A DNA stretch of 64,000 nt from Nemophila menziesii (Eukaryota; Streptophyta; Magnoliopsida; Boraginales; Hydrophyllaceae): assembly GCA_029959085.1 (NCBI GenBank), contig JARWIR010000015.1, forward strand, positions 8,059,017-8,123,016, given 5' to 3'. Below, in pieces: positions 44,976-59,359 of the stretch; the stretch's first letter is position 1; each line of letters starts with the position of its first letter. Below the pieces are notes generated by a model. The model was given only the letters and a program-made list of their open reading frames with translations, ran no database searches and was not told the origin of the DNA. The position numbers and the translations under genes are program-made.

Positions 44976-45099
44976 GCAGATATTTTCAGTACGAGACTTT
45001 GCAAAAGGGTAATATTTAGTTAGGTTGTTACGTGAAACTATAGAAGTCGTAGGCTTAACAATTCTGAAATTCATTCTTCAGTTCATTTACAAATGTTTC

Positions 45100-45608
45100 T
45101 TAATATTCTAAAGTAGCTCCACCTTTGTCTAATGATGACATTATTATAATACATCATTACGATACGGTATGACGCGTTTTATACTGGAATTATTACAACA
45201 TACGATTTTACTAATGATGAGATTCTGGAAGCAACTTATATTGTTTTTGAAAAGATATTAAATGAGGATTGGTCCCGTGACCCATCGGTTGCCATTATTA
45301 CTTGATTTATTGGGACCAAAAGTTTAAGCGAAATAGCTTCATAAGAGTATTATACATACAACTAGCAGAGAAGCTTTGGTAAGAGAAATGAGATTTATAA
45401 GCAGTTTGATATTTTGAGGCTTAAGGAGTTGAGGTTGCGTGTTGTATCAGGTTCTTCTAAGCTTGGACAGAACATGGAAAAACTTACGAGGGGAAGGGCA
45501 CAGAGGTTATCCTATAAAATCGATCTAGCTATTCACAAATCTATCGTTTCCATAACTATGACTAATACAACCAAACTTGCTTTTAAAAACCTTGTAACCG
45601 ATATTTAA
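45100..45608 (+). pseudogene. Unrecognised coding-like remnant (copy B)
   Basis: This is the counterpart of 6230-6702. The 64-codon frame 45414-45608 has a slightly different C-terminus because of one extra A. No family is recognised. Confidence 0.3.
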
Positions 45609-45711
45609 GAGTTAAACTATTCTGAATTTTATATGTTGGAGCGCCATAACACTTTTTTCTCATTATCAAGGCAGTTTCGGTAGTCTCTGAGGAGTTCCAC
45701 TTCAAGGCAAG

Positions 45712-46133
45712 TGTTGGTGTGTCATGGAGTTATATTTATGGAGACTTATTGCGTTGGGAACAAGTAACTTTAGCTACAAGAAATGTTTTACCTAATTTAG
45801 CTTTTCTTAGGCTCCAACTTGTATTGGACACTAAGTTATCTTTGGCTCCAAGTTTTCCCTCCTATATATATGTAGTATGTGTATAGGAATTTTAGAGAGG
45901 TGTGAGACCAACAAAGTGAGTGTGAGTGATACACTTGTGAGAAAACATAAGAGTGATTCTTGTAGAATATAGAAGAGGGTTGTTCTTCTTGTTCAAGATT
46001 TTTTATATTATAGTGAAACGGTGTGAACCTCCGTGCATGTATGCAATTTGGCGAACCATGTAAATCTTGTGTCTCCTTTATTTTTCTTAAATTATTTTCT
46101 CTGTTTTTCTATATCTCAGTGTTTTTATTTCCA
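45712..46133 (+). repeat. Probable 5' LTR of decayed Copia element (copy B)
   Basis: This is the counterpart of 6814-7237. The TATA-like run is shorter here (CTATATATATG). The degenerate primer site and gag start follow in the same order. Confidence 0.45.
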
Positions 46134-46169
46134 AAAACTAGTAGCAGAGATTCGGTTCAATTGGGAGTA

Positions 46170-48203
46170 ATGGTAGACAAAGGGAAGTTCATGATTGAGA
46201 GATTTAATGGTCTAAATTTTGGTTTCTGGCTAATGCAAATAGAGGACTTTTTGTATCAAAAGGATCTTTTTCTACCTCTCGTCGGAAAGAAGAAAAAACC
46301 ACCAATTATGAGCAACTCGAATTGGGAGATCTTGGATAAAAATGCATTAGGAACATTCCGATTATCTCTTATGCCATCAGTATCTTTCAACATTAAAAAT
46401 GAACCACATAAGATGTAATCACAAATTTAAAAAGGATGTACGAGAAACCATTAACATCAAGCAAAGTCTATTTAATGAAACTCTTGTTCAACGTGAAGAT
46501 ACGTGAATGCGTAGATATTGTTGAACATCTAAATGAGGTAAATATTGTGACTACTCAATTGTCTTCTGTGTGTATTAATTTTGAAGATGAAGTAAAGGCC
46601 CTCTTAATTTTTGTCTTCTTTTCCGGACTCGTGGAACAGTATGGCTATGGCCTTAAGCAATTCAAAAGGTCTAATCGAATTGCAAGGTGCAGATGTTATT
46701 GATGTAGTTCTCAATGAGGAAATGCAATGAAGAACTTTTGGTGAATTTTCTGCAAAGGTTCTTAATGTTGAAAGCAGAGGAAGGTCTAAGACACGTGGTG
46801 GACACAAAAACAACGGTAAAGGGTTTGCATGAGAAAAACAAAATATCGTAGAAGCAATTCCAAACATCACCAAGATGGAAAGGCTAATGAAAAAATGAAG
46901 GTTGCTGGCACTGTGGCAAGATGGGAAATTACAAGCAAAACTATTTTGCCCTGTATAAACAAAGAAACAATCAAGGCGAGAAAGTTAATGCCTTCAATAT
47001 CACTAAAGAATTATATGATGCATTAATTTTATCAATAGATACACATAGCGAGTCTTGGGTTATAGGTTTGGGTGCTTCATTTCATGCAACTGGTCAAAAG
47101 GAGATTCTCTCAAACATTGTACAAGGAGACCTTGTAAAGGTATAATTAGGTGATGATTAAAGTTGTAGAAAAGGAAACATACAAATAAAGTTGGTGAATA
47201 GGTTAACGTTCCAATCAAAAGATGTCATATTTGTGCTAGATTTGAGAAGAAACATGATTTCAGTTAGACAACTAGCGGATGATGGATATTTCACATCATT
47301 CAATGCGGACTCATGGAGAATCGCCAAAGGAGATCTAGTAGTAACTCAAGGAAAGAAAGAAGGAAGCTTATATCTTATACCTTGTAAGAACAATTATAAT
47401 ATGGTCGCATCCAATGGTATGGATCCAAAATTATGGCACTGTAGGCTTGGACGTATGGGCGAGAAGGGTAAGAAAATACTTCACTCGAAAGGTAAGCATA
47501 TCGGTCTGAAATTTGTTGAATTTTAACTTTGTGAAGATTGTATTTATGAGAATAAAAAACTGGTTAATTTCACAAAGGTCGGAAGAACTCGAAAGTCTCA
47601 CAAACTTTAATTGATGAACAATAATGTTTGTGGTCCTACTCACGTACCTTATCTTAGAGGCTATGTTTGTTTTGTTACCTTCATTGAACACTATACAAGA
47701 AGATTATGGGCTTATGTTATGAAAAATAAATATGATGTGTTAAAAATATTCAAAAAGTGGAGAGCTCTTGTTGAGAATGAGACGGGGCAAAAATCAAAAT
47801 TCTTGAGGTTGTATAATGGAGGAGAATATTGCATCAAGGAGTTTGAATATTGCTGCTCCAAAAATAGTATTAGAAGGGAAAAAATTGTTCCACGTACTCC
47901 CTGATAAAATGGCGTAGCAAACAAAGGAATAGGACCATTATGGAAAAAGCTATAAGTATGAGACTCCATGCCGGATTGCCAAAACAATTTTGGGAAGATG
48001 TAGCTAGTACCACGACATATTTGATAAATAAAGGGCCTTCAGTAACTTTGGATGGAGGAATTCTTGAGGAAGCTTGAACCAAAAAAGAGGTAAACTTCTC
48101 TCATTTGAAGGTTTTTGGTGTTACCTCATACATTCATATTGATATGTAGAATAGAAATAAACTTGATTCTAAATATAGAAAATACACATTCATTGGTTAT
48201 GGT
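46170..48203 (+). pseudogene. Decayed Copia gag-protease-integrase (copy B)
   Basis: This is the counterpart of 7274-9306. It keeps Arg (CGA) where copy A has a TGA in gag, so the first gag frame is longer (46023-46418). It has one extra T at about 46610 that breaks the second gag frame. The protease GLGASFHAT change and the loss of the integrase acids are shared with copy A and so predate the duplication. Confidence 0.85.
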
Positions 48204-48225
48204 ATATTCACCCACCATGTGTGAT

Positions 48226-49558
48226 ATAATAAATCAACACTGGAGAAGGTGACTTCTAGCAAGCACACGGGTCGTTGACAAGTTATAGTTTGAGAAGTGG
48301 GGTTATATTGTTCTCCACGAGTATTATCAATGTAGATTATTATGCTTTGAATAGTGTAAATGCATAAAGCTTGTAATCCGAATAAATAGATGGCAAAGAC
48401 TTAAATAATAAAATTTTAATTTGGGTTATCAATGATTAGCAACTAAACAATAAAATAAGACAAGATTAAAGCTAATAATTAAAGTTAACAATTTAGTAAA
48501 ATAAAATTAAAGATGAACTAAGAGATGAGAAAGTTGCTTGAGAACTAGTAATTACCTATGCCACTAATTTAATGGGTTTATTGATAAGAGCAAGTTGATG
48601 AATTTCACATTAGCCAGGATTCAACAAACTCTTCTAACCCATGTCAGAAGCTTAGAAGGAAATCTTCTGTCATTAGAGACCCCTCCCGGGTGACTTTAGA
48701 AATGATTTTATATGATTGAGGTTCTAACCCTAATGATTACCTAGTTAGGGAAGACCTCTCGGTTCAGTATCACAAACTAGGCGCCTATACGCTATGTACG
48801 CAATCAAACCCTTTACCAGTTGAAAGCTCAATTACAAGGGCTACCCACTATTTGACCATAACATATGTATTATTAAAACACTCGCATAGTGAATGAAATA
48901 ATAATCAAACCATCCTAAATTAAACACTATGTCTCAAATACAATAAATCAATTAACTAGCTAAGCATAAGTTCTTACATAGGCAACCTCAAGCAATGAGG
49001 GTTTAAACGATATAAAATAAATAAAAACTAACAGAAGAATCATATTCAAAAGAAAAAATAAATAGAAGTTACTCTTCATGATGAAGGGAAATAATGGATA
49101 GTTAAGGAAGAATCCTTGGGTTCATAGACAAAACCTTCTCTTCTATCATGCGCTTCTGCTCTTACTCCCCTTAAAACGTACTAATGAATTGATAGATAAT
49201 GAACTGTATATGTTAAAGGGGGATTATAATGACTTATTTAATAGCTAAAAAACATTTGGGCGCCCTTTGGCTCACTTAATTAGGTTTAGAAGGGCCTAAC
49301 CTGTTTATAGCTAAAGTTGGACTGGTTCTAGTCACGGTGGAAGCAATTGGCATAAGTTTTTCATCTCAACTCTTAATTATCTTCCGTCACTTCTAACGTG
49401 ACACTGAATTCAAGGTATTTCTGAATCAGAAGGAATCAGTGGTGTCTCCTGGCGTGTGATAAAATTACCACCCCTTTTAAGAGGGACACTCCCGCAAGTG
49501 CACGGGTCATTCCAAGTAATGTGTAAATAATACAGATTTTGTTCTTAGGGACGGGTAG
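48226..49558 (-). repeat. Partial LTR(s) related to the Athila-like LTR (copy B)
   Basis: This is the counterpart of 9330-10663 with minor differences. The flanking text GGGTAG and target duplication TTATG (49559-49563) lead directly into the Athila-like element. Confidence 0.5.
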
Positions 49559-49563
49559 TTATG

Positions 49564-51126
49564 TGGTGTCGGCTAAGGTGTGATAAAATAATAGATAAAT
49601 AAGATGCAAAAATACACCCTAGCCTAGCACGGCACTGCAAGTATTACAGAACGTATGCAAGTTTTAATGATAAGTGAATTTGTTCCTAAGAGACTAAGAA
49701 AGCTAGAGAAAACTTATGCAAATATCAAGTGCAATTAAGGAAGCTAAAATACTAATACGCATGAAATAAAAGACAAGTAATTTTTGTTTGGTTTTTGTAA
49801 ATAGAAAACTAACTACGTAAAATAAAGACAGAAAATTAAATAAGAAAAGAAGATAGTATGAGAGATTAGCTCGAGAGATAACAAGTAATCCCCACTAGCC
49901 TTGTTTATTCTAATCAAGTAAGGGAGAATTATGTAGAATTGCAATAACCATGATTCTAAATTCCTCCTAACCCCCTTCCGGGTGGACTTATGTGGCGACC
50001 TCACAATCACGAGGGGACTTAACTAAGGTGCTCCTACGTCACTAGGTTCTTAGATGAGACTAGCTTTCTAATGATGATCGGTGGTTAAATCAAACCCTAA
50101 TAATTATCTAGTTAGGCAAGCCCGTCAGGATCACTACCGCACACTAGACGTTTATGTGGTGTTTCAATAACTAGACATTCCTTCCGGGTGACCATCTAAC
50201 TACTATTAAGGTAATCCTCTACGTTGCGCACCGCAAGAAAAACATACAATAAGTCAAAGCACATAAAACAAAGAATAAAACAGTCATTCATTTAAATAAT
50301 TAAAATTCCAAATTAAAATAGATGTAAAACAAGTCTAGGGTTCATACCCATATGCTGAATCTCCAGATAAAATAAAATTAGTTCATACTAGAGAAATAAA
50401 AGAAAACAATTTCAAATTTGAAGGCTTGTGAAGACATAATGCGACGTTCAGCTCCTTCCAGAGTTCTTTTCTCTTGTTATAAACTTCCTCTTGGCTTAAG
50501 GATTGGCCAAGGATGTGCTTCTACTTAATAGAGAATGTATTTATAGGGTATTCTAAACCCTAGTTCAGATTCTTGGAGTAGAGGGCAAGTAATAAGACTC
50601 TTTTCCAAATCAAATTCGTAACCCTAAAATATAGAGAAGGTAAGAAATTATTGTTGTCTTGTTCTGGCCGTAACCTATTCAATATTGCTCCGATTGACAC
50701 GTTTTTTATATCGAAGCTGATCCTCTCTGAAAGCTATACACTTTTGATTTAGACCATTATTCCAAATTCCTAGCCAATCTTGGGTTATGATTAATTTAAT
50801 GGATGTAGCTACTGGAATTCAAATTTACTTGGCAACTTTATCTTTCGTAATTTATCTTTTACTTCTTTTATCTCCAATTTCCATCATTATCTTCTTTCCC
50901 TTATCTGTTAAGATTGATTTGGAATCTAATTAATCACTATATATCTTTAAAGCTTCACAATTAACAAACAATTAAACCAAATATGCTCTAAAAATAATAA
51001 ATCATCAAATCAAGACAAGAAATAGGAAAATATAAAAATATTAATAAAAATAGATAATTAAATTCCTAAATACACCTAAAATGATGTCTCTAACCTAGAT
51101 TAATTCTTCACAAATAGGGGAAATAA
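49564..51126 (-). repeat. 3' LTR of Athila-like element (copy B)
   Basis: About 1563 bp, much closer in text to copy A's 3' LTR than to its own 5' LTR. This includes a segment (CGAAGCTGATCCTCTCTGAAAG region) absent from the 5' LTR. The polypurine tract abuts it at 51127-51146. Confidence 0.88.
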
Positions 51127-52486
51127 AGACCCCCAACTCAAAGTTGTATCATCCCAATACAATAAAGATAAAGAACAGTAGGGTAGTCAAATAATAAACA
51201 GAGAAGAAGAAGAGGAGGAGAAGAAGAATTGAAAACAATGAATGATCCTAGAGCATAATATCTAAAAAGTCTCATGTAGAAATTCTAAAGAAATAATGCA
51301 CACGTATGCTTAATATACATATAATCAACATTCCATAAATTCACGTCCAAATTAACTTTGCAATGCTAGAAGGAGAGGTTTTCAACTAAGTTCATGTCAA
51401 TGGCTATCGGTTGTTCATAGGTCCTAATATAGCATCCAACGGTCTACTCACCTACAACCTAATAGCTCCATTGTTTCTCCACCAATTAGCTAGAAATCGT
51501 AAGGTCATTATGGTTATAACGTGGCTTGACGGTGTGGTATATTTGGATAATGAAAAGCTCTCCTCACACTCCATCAACGAATCGCCCTAGAGTTTGAGTT
51601 TTCACTCAAAGATGTTCTCACTCAACCCAATTTCTGATGCCTTGATTTGCATCCCCAATTAACCCAAGTAAAACCTTCTTATGTCCACTTTCCCGGTCCA
51701 AATATTATTAAATCTTTTCATATCAATTTTTTTCTTTTAATAGTTAGCTATGACTCTCTTTTTGGTGTTGAGATATCATGCTACTTTGTCTTATCTATAT
51801 TTTTTTATGCTTTTCAGCTTTTTTTATTTACTCTTACCCCGGAAAAGGGTTACAATAATAACTTCCATCATCAATAATATCACAATTACAATTTCCCAAA
51901 CCCAATGTTCCCTAATGATGAAACCCACCACCCCAAACTCAAGCTCTAAAACGACTTGTCTCAGGTTTTGCGATTCTAGTGCGCGTCATATGGATAAGTC
52001 CTATAAACTAAGGGATATGACTTATAATGTGGTTAAATAAAAGGCTTTAGAAAGGCTTAGAGGGGCTAAGACGAATAAATAATAATAATAAAATAAAAGG
52101 GTGAGAAAGCTAAGCTTCAAGTGGCTTTAAATATGAAAGAACTGACTTATTCACTTTTCTAACAACCGAATTTCATTACTTTTTCACTACTAGTTCATAG
52201 ATAAGCGGGTTTTCAACTAATTTCAAACCTCACGTTCTACAAATCAAATAACTCTCCCTAAATTTCAACTTGACTTCTTAGAATTGCTCATTAATCTTCC
52301 CTATCTTTTATTTCATGTTTTCATACATGCATACTAATCATACTTGTATCACCGTTCAAAAACATACTACCTACTATCATTAAATTAACTAAATCATGCT
52401 CAATAGGTACATTCACTATATTTTATGCCAATTCATACCTAATTTGTTTTTAACTTTATGAAAAACGAAAAGGAAGATAAGGACAA

Positions 52487-52532
52487 CGAATCCCCACCCC
52501 CAACTCAAAAGTGAGTCGTGTCCCCACGACTC
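52487..52532. other. Second polypurine-like tract beside a perfect palindrome (copy B)
   Basis: This is the counterpart of 13571-13616. GAGTCGTGTCCCCACGACTC at 52513-52532 is unchanged, and the adjoining purine-rich strand is also unchanged. Confidence 0.45.
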
Positions 52533-52590
52533 GAAAAAGACTCAATAAAGCAATAAAATTGAAACTAACAAAACTAATGCATACAAGAAA

Positions 52591-53075
52591 TTAAGAAGAA
52601 GAATTAGAACGGGGTACCTGGCCATAAAGATCTAGCAGATTATCTTTCGAAGAAGAAGAATAAATATCAATATTCAAGTCTTCTGTTACTTCGTTTATTA
52701 TTTGATTAATCCTTGAAATTTCATCCCAGCAGGTGTTGAATTGTCTTTTTAAATTACCAATTTCTTCCATCAATTTAATTGCCCATGCTGGCGATGTGGA
52801 TAAAATCTTTGAATTTCATCCAGATTTGAAGAAGAACTTTTATCTTGTATTGGTGTCTTTGCTTTAGGCCTTGGTGGTACACTCATTCTAGCTGTTAATT
52901 TTCTACGTAGTGGTTGTGCTGGTGCCTTTATCTTTGGTTTCTTTTCAGTAGGCTCATCAAGATCAATAGCCTTTTCTATTGTAGCTCCAGGAAATTTCTT
53001 GTTCTTCCCTAAGATTGAACACTTCCTCCTGTAATCCATAGCATCCATTCTGTTTGTCATCTTTGAATAACCCAC
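52591..53075 (-). pseudogene. ORF of unknown function in the Athila 3' region (copy B)
   Basis: This is the counterpart of 13690-14160. The basic, Pro-rich first part (53075-52770) and the LMEEIGNLKRQFNTCWDEIS second part (52773-52591) overlap by a few bases in different frames. A single indel therefore separates what was probably one protein. Confidence 0.4.
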
Positions 53076-53444
53076 AACTCAAGCTACACCAAGGATAGAA
53101 TAAGGTTATGAAAGATTGGTGTGGCTTGAGTTTGTTGCTTGGATGAATGATTATCAATGGTAGAAGAAGGTTTATTTGATTGTTCTTGGAAGAATTCTTG
53201 ATAGCTTGGTGATCTTTGGTGGTGTTTTATGGTGTAGTGTAATGGATTTGATAAATAAGATGTGTTTATGGAGGATGGAGGAAAGATTTGTTGCTGTTGT
53301 TGTGTTTGCTGTGGAGGTTTAATTAAGCTTCAAGGTGTTTCTATAAGGTTTAGGTCTGAAAAATTCGTGTGGGAGAGGCTAGGTTTTGATTTGGTAAGGT
53401 AAGAAGTGGATTAGGTAACAAACTCCTTCACAAACCGCCTCGGG

Positions 53445-53757
53445 CCGGTATACCGGTGAGATCGGCGGCATACCGGTCACTGACATCATCGAACCGTGTC
53501 TTCAAGTGCGAACATGGTTTTAATTAATACCTCTCGGCAATGAACCTAAGTTCACAAACCGTGGCACGGTTTTTTTTCCTGGGCCAGTATACCGATGCTC
53601 CCTCTGGCTAGCCAGTCAAAAAATTTCTCGAACCGTGTCGTCGAGTGCGAAACACGGTTTTTTCAAGTAAGCTCTCGGCAGGGAACCTGACTTTGCAAAT
53701 CATGGCACGGTTTCTTCACCGGTATACCGGTGAATCCACCGGCTAGCCGGTCAGCAA
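53445..53757. repeat. ~137-bp GC-rich tandem repeat with CCGGTATACCGG palindromes (copy B)
   Basis: This is the counterpart of 14530-14843. Here the third partial unit has a perfect CCGGTATACCGG where copy A reads CCGGTATAGCGG. The second unit's start is mutated to GCCAGTATACCG. Confidence 0.8.
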
Positions 53758-53963
53758 GTTAGATTTTCCCAAATTTTTCCTCTTTTGACCCCAAACTCAT
53801 TTCCTGCACAATTAAAACACTACCTTTCTCTCCTATTAGCTTGTAAACACATTAAAAATATACACTACAAAACATAAAACTAACTAGGAAGCAATTAAAA
53901 CAAGGGGTGTCTCCCAAGAGCACTTTTGTTTAACGTCTTTTAAAGTTAAACGTGTACCTCGGG

Positions 53964-55250
53964 TTAAGCGTGTTCTTCGAGATGGATCGTCTCCTCTCGT
54001 CCAAAGTCCTCACTATCTTGGTATATCTTCAAGCGCTGACCATTCACCATGAATTTCCTTTGCTCGGTTGCATGTTCAATTTCTATTGCTCCATGAGGTG
54101 TGAATTTTGTAACAATGTAAGGTCCTCCTCAACAGGACTTAAGCTTACCCGGATAGTTTGAGAATCTAGAGTTGTATCATAATACCTTTTGTCCTCTCTC
54201 GAACCTCTTTGGACGAATCCGTTTATCATGCCACCTTTTTGTTTCCTCCTTGTAAATACGTGAATTATGATAGTCATTGAAGCAAAAATTCATCTAACTC
54301 ATTCAACTGCATCATCCTTTGTTTACCCGCCAAGTCTGGGTTTAGATTTAGAGTTCTAATAGCCCAGAAGACACGAGTATCAATCTCAATAGGATGATGA
54401 CATGCTTTGCCGTAGACCATGCGATAAGGAGATACCCCAACTGGTGTTTTGATTGCTGTTAGTAAGCCCGGAGAGAATAATCTAGTTTTAATGACCAGTC
54501 CTTCCTCGTTTTGTTCACGGTCTTCTCTAGAATAGACTTGATTTCTCGGTTGGAAACCTTGGTTTGACCGTTAATTTGGGGATGATAACTGGTTGAAGTC
54601 CGGTGTCTCACCCCCAACTTACGAAGGGCACCTCTTCACTGAAAATTGATGAAGTGGGTACCTTTATCGCTGATGAGAACACGTGGAGTACCATGTCTTG
54701 AAAAGATATAAGATTTCAGGAAAAATATGTCTGTTTTGGCATCGTTCTTTGGTGTTTCCACTGCTTCTACCCACTTGGACACATAATCTACTGCTAGGAA
54801 TATAGAAATATTACCATGGGAAGATATGAAAGGTCCTATGAAATCTATTCGCCATACATCAAAGATTTCAACTTCTAAAACATTGTTAAGCGGCATTCCG
54901 TCTCTTTTTGACATATTGCCAGTAACTGACATCTTTGACAAGTCTGGACGAATTGATGACAATCTTTGTGTAGGGTAGTCCAACAGAAACCAGATTGAAG
55001 AGTTTTAGCTATATTTATATCGCCTTTAATGTGGCCACCATATGGTGAGCCATGACAACTTTCCATGATCTTAGTGATTTCGCCCTCATGGACGCATCTT
55101 CTGGTAACTTGATCACTACAAACTTTAAAGAGGTAGGGCTCATCCCAAAATAATTTTCTAGCTCTATGACTTAACCTCTATATTTGTCGTGGATTAAAGT
55201 CCGTAGGAAATACACCACTCACGACGAGGTTAACTATATCTGCATACCAA
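53964..55250 (-). pseudogene. Athila-like integrase (copy B)
   Basis: This is the counterpart of 15048-16330. The second catalytic Asp context reads ISDKGTHF, closer to the family than copy A's IIDKGTHF. The catalytic Glu is Lys in both copies (QTKVS here). The polyprotein ends at the stop 53964-53966. Confidence 0.85.
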
Positions 55251-55261
55251 GGCACAAACAC

Positions 55262-56875
55262 ATCATTTAATTGTAAAAAGTTGTTCATCAAGGAATACCT
55301 CTTTAACCAATTCTGGTTCTTTGTTGGCATCATATCCTTCGAGCCTGGATAAATGGTTAGGAACTTTATTCTCACATCCTTTTCGGTCTTGAATATCTAT
55401 GTCAAACTCTTGTAACAACAATATCCATCTAATAAGATGCGGCTAGCGTCCTTCTTTGTCATAAGACAATTAGTTGCTGAATGATCCGTGTATACAATAG
55501 TTTTTATCCCAATAAGATAGGAATGAAATTTATCTAAAGCATATACCACGGCTAATAATTCCTTCTACATTACTGTATAATTCAACTGGACAGCGTTAAA
55601 GGTCTTACTTGCGTAGTAAATTGTGTGGAAGATCTTTTCTTTCCTCTAGCCTAACACAACACCCATTGCTTGATCACTTGCATCACACATAAGTTCAAAT
55701 GGGGCATTCCAATCTGGAGGTATGACAATCGGCGTGGAGATGAGCTTCTCTTTAATCGTCAAAAACGCATTAAGACATTCGTCCTTAAAATTGAAAGGAG
55801 TATCCATTTTCAAGTAAAGACAAAGCGGTTTTGCGATCTTGGAGAAATCTTTAATAAATCTTCGATAAATTCCTGCGTGACCCAAGAAACTTCTCACTCC
55901 TTTAACAGAAACCGGAGGTGGTAAGGTTTTTATAACTTCAATCTTAGCACGATCAATCTCCATCCCTGCACTCGAAACTGTATGTCCAAACACAATCCCT
56001 TCTCGAACCATGAAGTGGCATTTCTCCCAGTTAAGCACAAGATCTGTTTCTTTACATCGCACAAGTACCTTCTCAAGATGGTTGAGGCACTCATCAAAAT
56101 ATCTCCAAAAACCAAGAAAACCTCCATAAAAACCTCCAAGTATTTATCAATCATGTCCCAAAATATAGCCATCATGCACCTCTGGAATGTGGCAGGTGCA
56201 TTGCATAAACCAAAGGCATCATTCTGTATGCAAAGGTGCCAAAACGGACAAGTAAAAATTGTTTTGTGTTGATCAGCATGATCGACACAGATCTGATTAT
56301 AGCCTAAATATCCGTCAAGAAAACAATAATATTCTCTTCCTGTCAGTTTTTCAAGCATCTGATAAATGAACGGTAAAGGAAAGTGATATTTCTTCGTGGC
56401 TTTGTTGAGTTTTCGGTAATCCATGCATACTCTCCACCCCACAACTTTCCTTTATGGAATGGCTTCGTTTTGATCATTAAGGATGGTAGTAATACCTCCT
56501 TTCTTTGGAACACATTGCACAGTACTAACCCAATCACTGCTTGCAATTGTAAAGATAATACCCCGCGTTTAATAACTTGATTACCTCCTTCCTTACCACC
56601 TCTTTCATTGCTGGCATGCGCCTTCTTTGCCCCTCTATAGACTGCCCTTCTTCTTTCTCAAGAATAATCTTATGTTTGCAAATTGAAGGACTAATACCCG
56701 TGATATCGGAAATCGTCCACCCAATTACTTATTTTGTTAGCGCGAAGCACACGGAGTAACATATCTTCTTGAGGACCTGAAAGGTTGGCAGAAATCATAA
56801 CAGGCAAAGTATTGTTCATACCTAAATACGCATAGCACAGATGGTCTGAAAGTGGTTTTTCTTCGAGAACATGTG
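55262..56875 (-). pseudogene. Athila-like reverse transcriptase and RNase H (copy B)
   Basis: This is the counterpart of 16344-17950. The catalytic box is FMEV at 56119-56130 where copy A has FMVV. FGLCNAPATFQRCM is nearer the family consensus than copy A's FGLRNAPATFQRCM. The connection and RNase H segments are readable but frameshifted. Confidence 0.85.
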
Positions 56876-56899
56876 CACGGATTGATAGATGGTTTCTTC

Positions 56900-59221
56900 A
56901 TCGGCTCAATGTCTCCTGATTCTCAAAGTTTTTCTCGTAGGGCTCTAGGCCTACCATCGACTGAGTCTAATGCTACAACTTTGTCTGCTATATCGTCGTA
57001 TATTTCTGGAGATTCAAATGCCAAGGTTGCGGTTAGATTATCATCATAGCTAGATTCATTAAAGACTTCTTGTGTTAATTTGTTGATGACATCTACTTTC
57101 AAGCATTCATTCTTCGTATCTGGATATTTCATGGGCTTGAACACATTGAATCGTACATGTTCGTCTTGGACCCTCATGATCAATTCACTATTCTCAACAT
57201 CTATTATTGTATGCCCCGTGGCTAAGAATGGTCTACCCAAGATGATGGGTACATTCTTATCCGCGTCTTAGTCAAGAATAATAAAATCACAAGGAAATAT
57301 AAAACTACCAGCTTTAACTAAAACATCTTCGGTTTTAGCTACTGGTTGGGAGAGTGAGTGGTCTGCCAACTGTAATAATACTGAAGTAGGTACTACCTCT
57401 CCTATATTGAGCTTCTCAAAGAGAGACTTTAGCATGAGATTGATACTCGGACATAAATCACATAATGCTTTCCCGTTCCAACTTTCACCAATAGCTATGG
57501 GAATCATAAAGCTTCCGGGATCTTGTAGCTTTGGTGGAAACTTGCTTTGACAAATAGCACTACACTCCTCTGGTAATCCAATCATCTCCCCGGTTTTTAA
57601 ACTTGTTTGTTAAAGAGAATGTCTTCATGAATTTCAGATATTTTGGCATACTATTGAGAGCTTCTACAAATAACATATCAATATTTAGCTTGCTCACCAT
57701 GTCAAGGAACTTCTTGAATTCTTTTTCATTGTTCTTCTTTTTGACACGTGATGGGTTTGGTGGAGGAGGACATGTATTGTTTACCACTGAACTTTTCTTC
57801 TTTTTAGGTTTCTTCTCCGGGACACTTTTTGGTTCAATTACCTCTTCGGCCTTATCTTCTACTGTTACTTCAACCATTTTTTTCAGGAATAGAGGTTGGT
57901 TCTGTTTCTTCTACTCTAGGCGGAGGCAATCTTTTTCCATTTCTAAATTCATCTGCATGACAAGCATCATCTTCGGGAGCAATAGTATCACTTGGGAGTT
58001 TCCCTTTTGGCATGTTTTGAAGTGTACTCTTCATCTGTGAAAGGAAATGCTCAAGATTCTTGATTACCTTGGATTGGGTTTGAAGTATTCGCTGACTTAT
58101 CTTCATATTTTCTTCGACTAGTCCCAAAAGTTTAGCTATACTTTGATCCAAACTCGAAGATTGTTCTTGTGTAGCTTGTTTCACTAAATACGGAGGTGGT
58201 TCTTGATAAATTTCTTCATAAATTGTCGCTTTTTGATAGATAGGTTGTGGTTGATAATATGGTCGAGGTCGAGTTTGATAACAAGGTTGGTTTTCGACCC
58301 AATTTCCATTTTGTGGGGAGTGATAATCAGCGTAATTTCCTTGATGTTGATAATAACCATTAGAATAACAGTTTATTTGATGAGATACGAATGAAATTGA
58401 AGCTAGATTATTCATACAACTCTCCCATGAATGATTTCTTGCTCCACAACCAGAACATGAAGGTAAAGTATGTACTAGATTTACCTGAGCTATTGTTTGT
58501 GCTTGCTCTTGTAATTCCTTGAGTTATTGGTTTAATTCTTTGGTCTTTAGAGATTCTAAAGTATCTTCTTGTTTTTCTGATTCAATCGGCCAACTTCTCT
58601 CGGTATCCAGAACTCTTTCCATAATAGTATTAGCTTCTTCAGGATCTAATAATACAAAACTTCCATCTCCTACCAAATCTACTTTTGCCTTGGACTCGTC
58701 ATTGAGTCCTCCATAGAACACGGTTAAATGATATTCGGGCGAGGAGACATGTAATGGACACCTCACTTTCGTCTCGTTAAAATGTAACCATGCTTCACCA
58801 ACACTTTCCCCTTCTTTTGCATAAATTTTGCAAACTCCAACAAATCTTTTAAACATCTACTAACCGGATAGAATCAGTCTAGGAATTTGGCTTGGAGTTT
58901 GTCCCAGTCTGGAATAGATTCGGGATGTTGGGAATCGTACCAATCGCTTGCACTCCCAGTTAAAAAGAATTGGAACATAACATAGTACATCTGTTCCCGT
59001 GTAACGCCTTTGATGATATAAGCGTCACAGATCTGCATGAATTTATGGACATAACAAACCAGATCTTGATGTGCAGCTCTGCTAAATTCTCCATGACTCG
59101 CAAATTGCGCTATCATGCCTGGATCGGGTCGAAATTTAGAGGCTTAGACTTCTGGAGTGCGGATTCCTCTGGGTTGCACGCTGAATGAGATAGGAAGATC
59201 AAGTTTCCTCGGGCTTTCCAT
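56900..59221 (-). pseudogene. Athila-like gag and protease (copy B)
   Basis: This is the counterpart of 17990-20298, starting at the ATG at 59221. A TAA at 59145-59147 replaces a Gln codon that is intact in copy A. The middle of gag is open further upstream here (110 codons from 58856). The protease site reads CDLCPSIN. An extra base near 57570 splits the frame that is continuous in copy A at 19184-18348. Confidence 0.85.
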
Positions 59222-59343
59222 CTGTAAAATCTGTAAAGATAAAACTAAAAAGAAAGCTAAGAACAAAGAGTAAAATAGAACTAAACTAAAATAAAATAAA
59301 AGCATTATATCAATGCACAAGGACTAACGATGTAGTCCTAAGG

Positions 59344-59357
59344 AGCGGCGCCAAAAA
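59344..59357 (-). other. Primer binding site of Athila-like element (copy B)
   Basis: TTTTTGGCGCCGCT on the minus strand follows the 5' LTR after two bases. TGGCGCCG is the usual start of the primer site in Athila/Tat-type Gypsy elements. Confidence 0.65.
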
Positions 59358-59359
59358 CT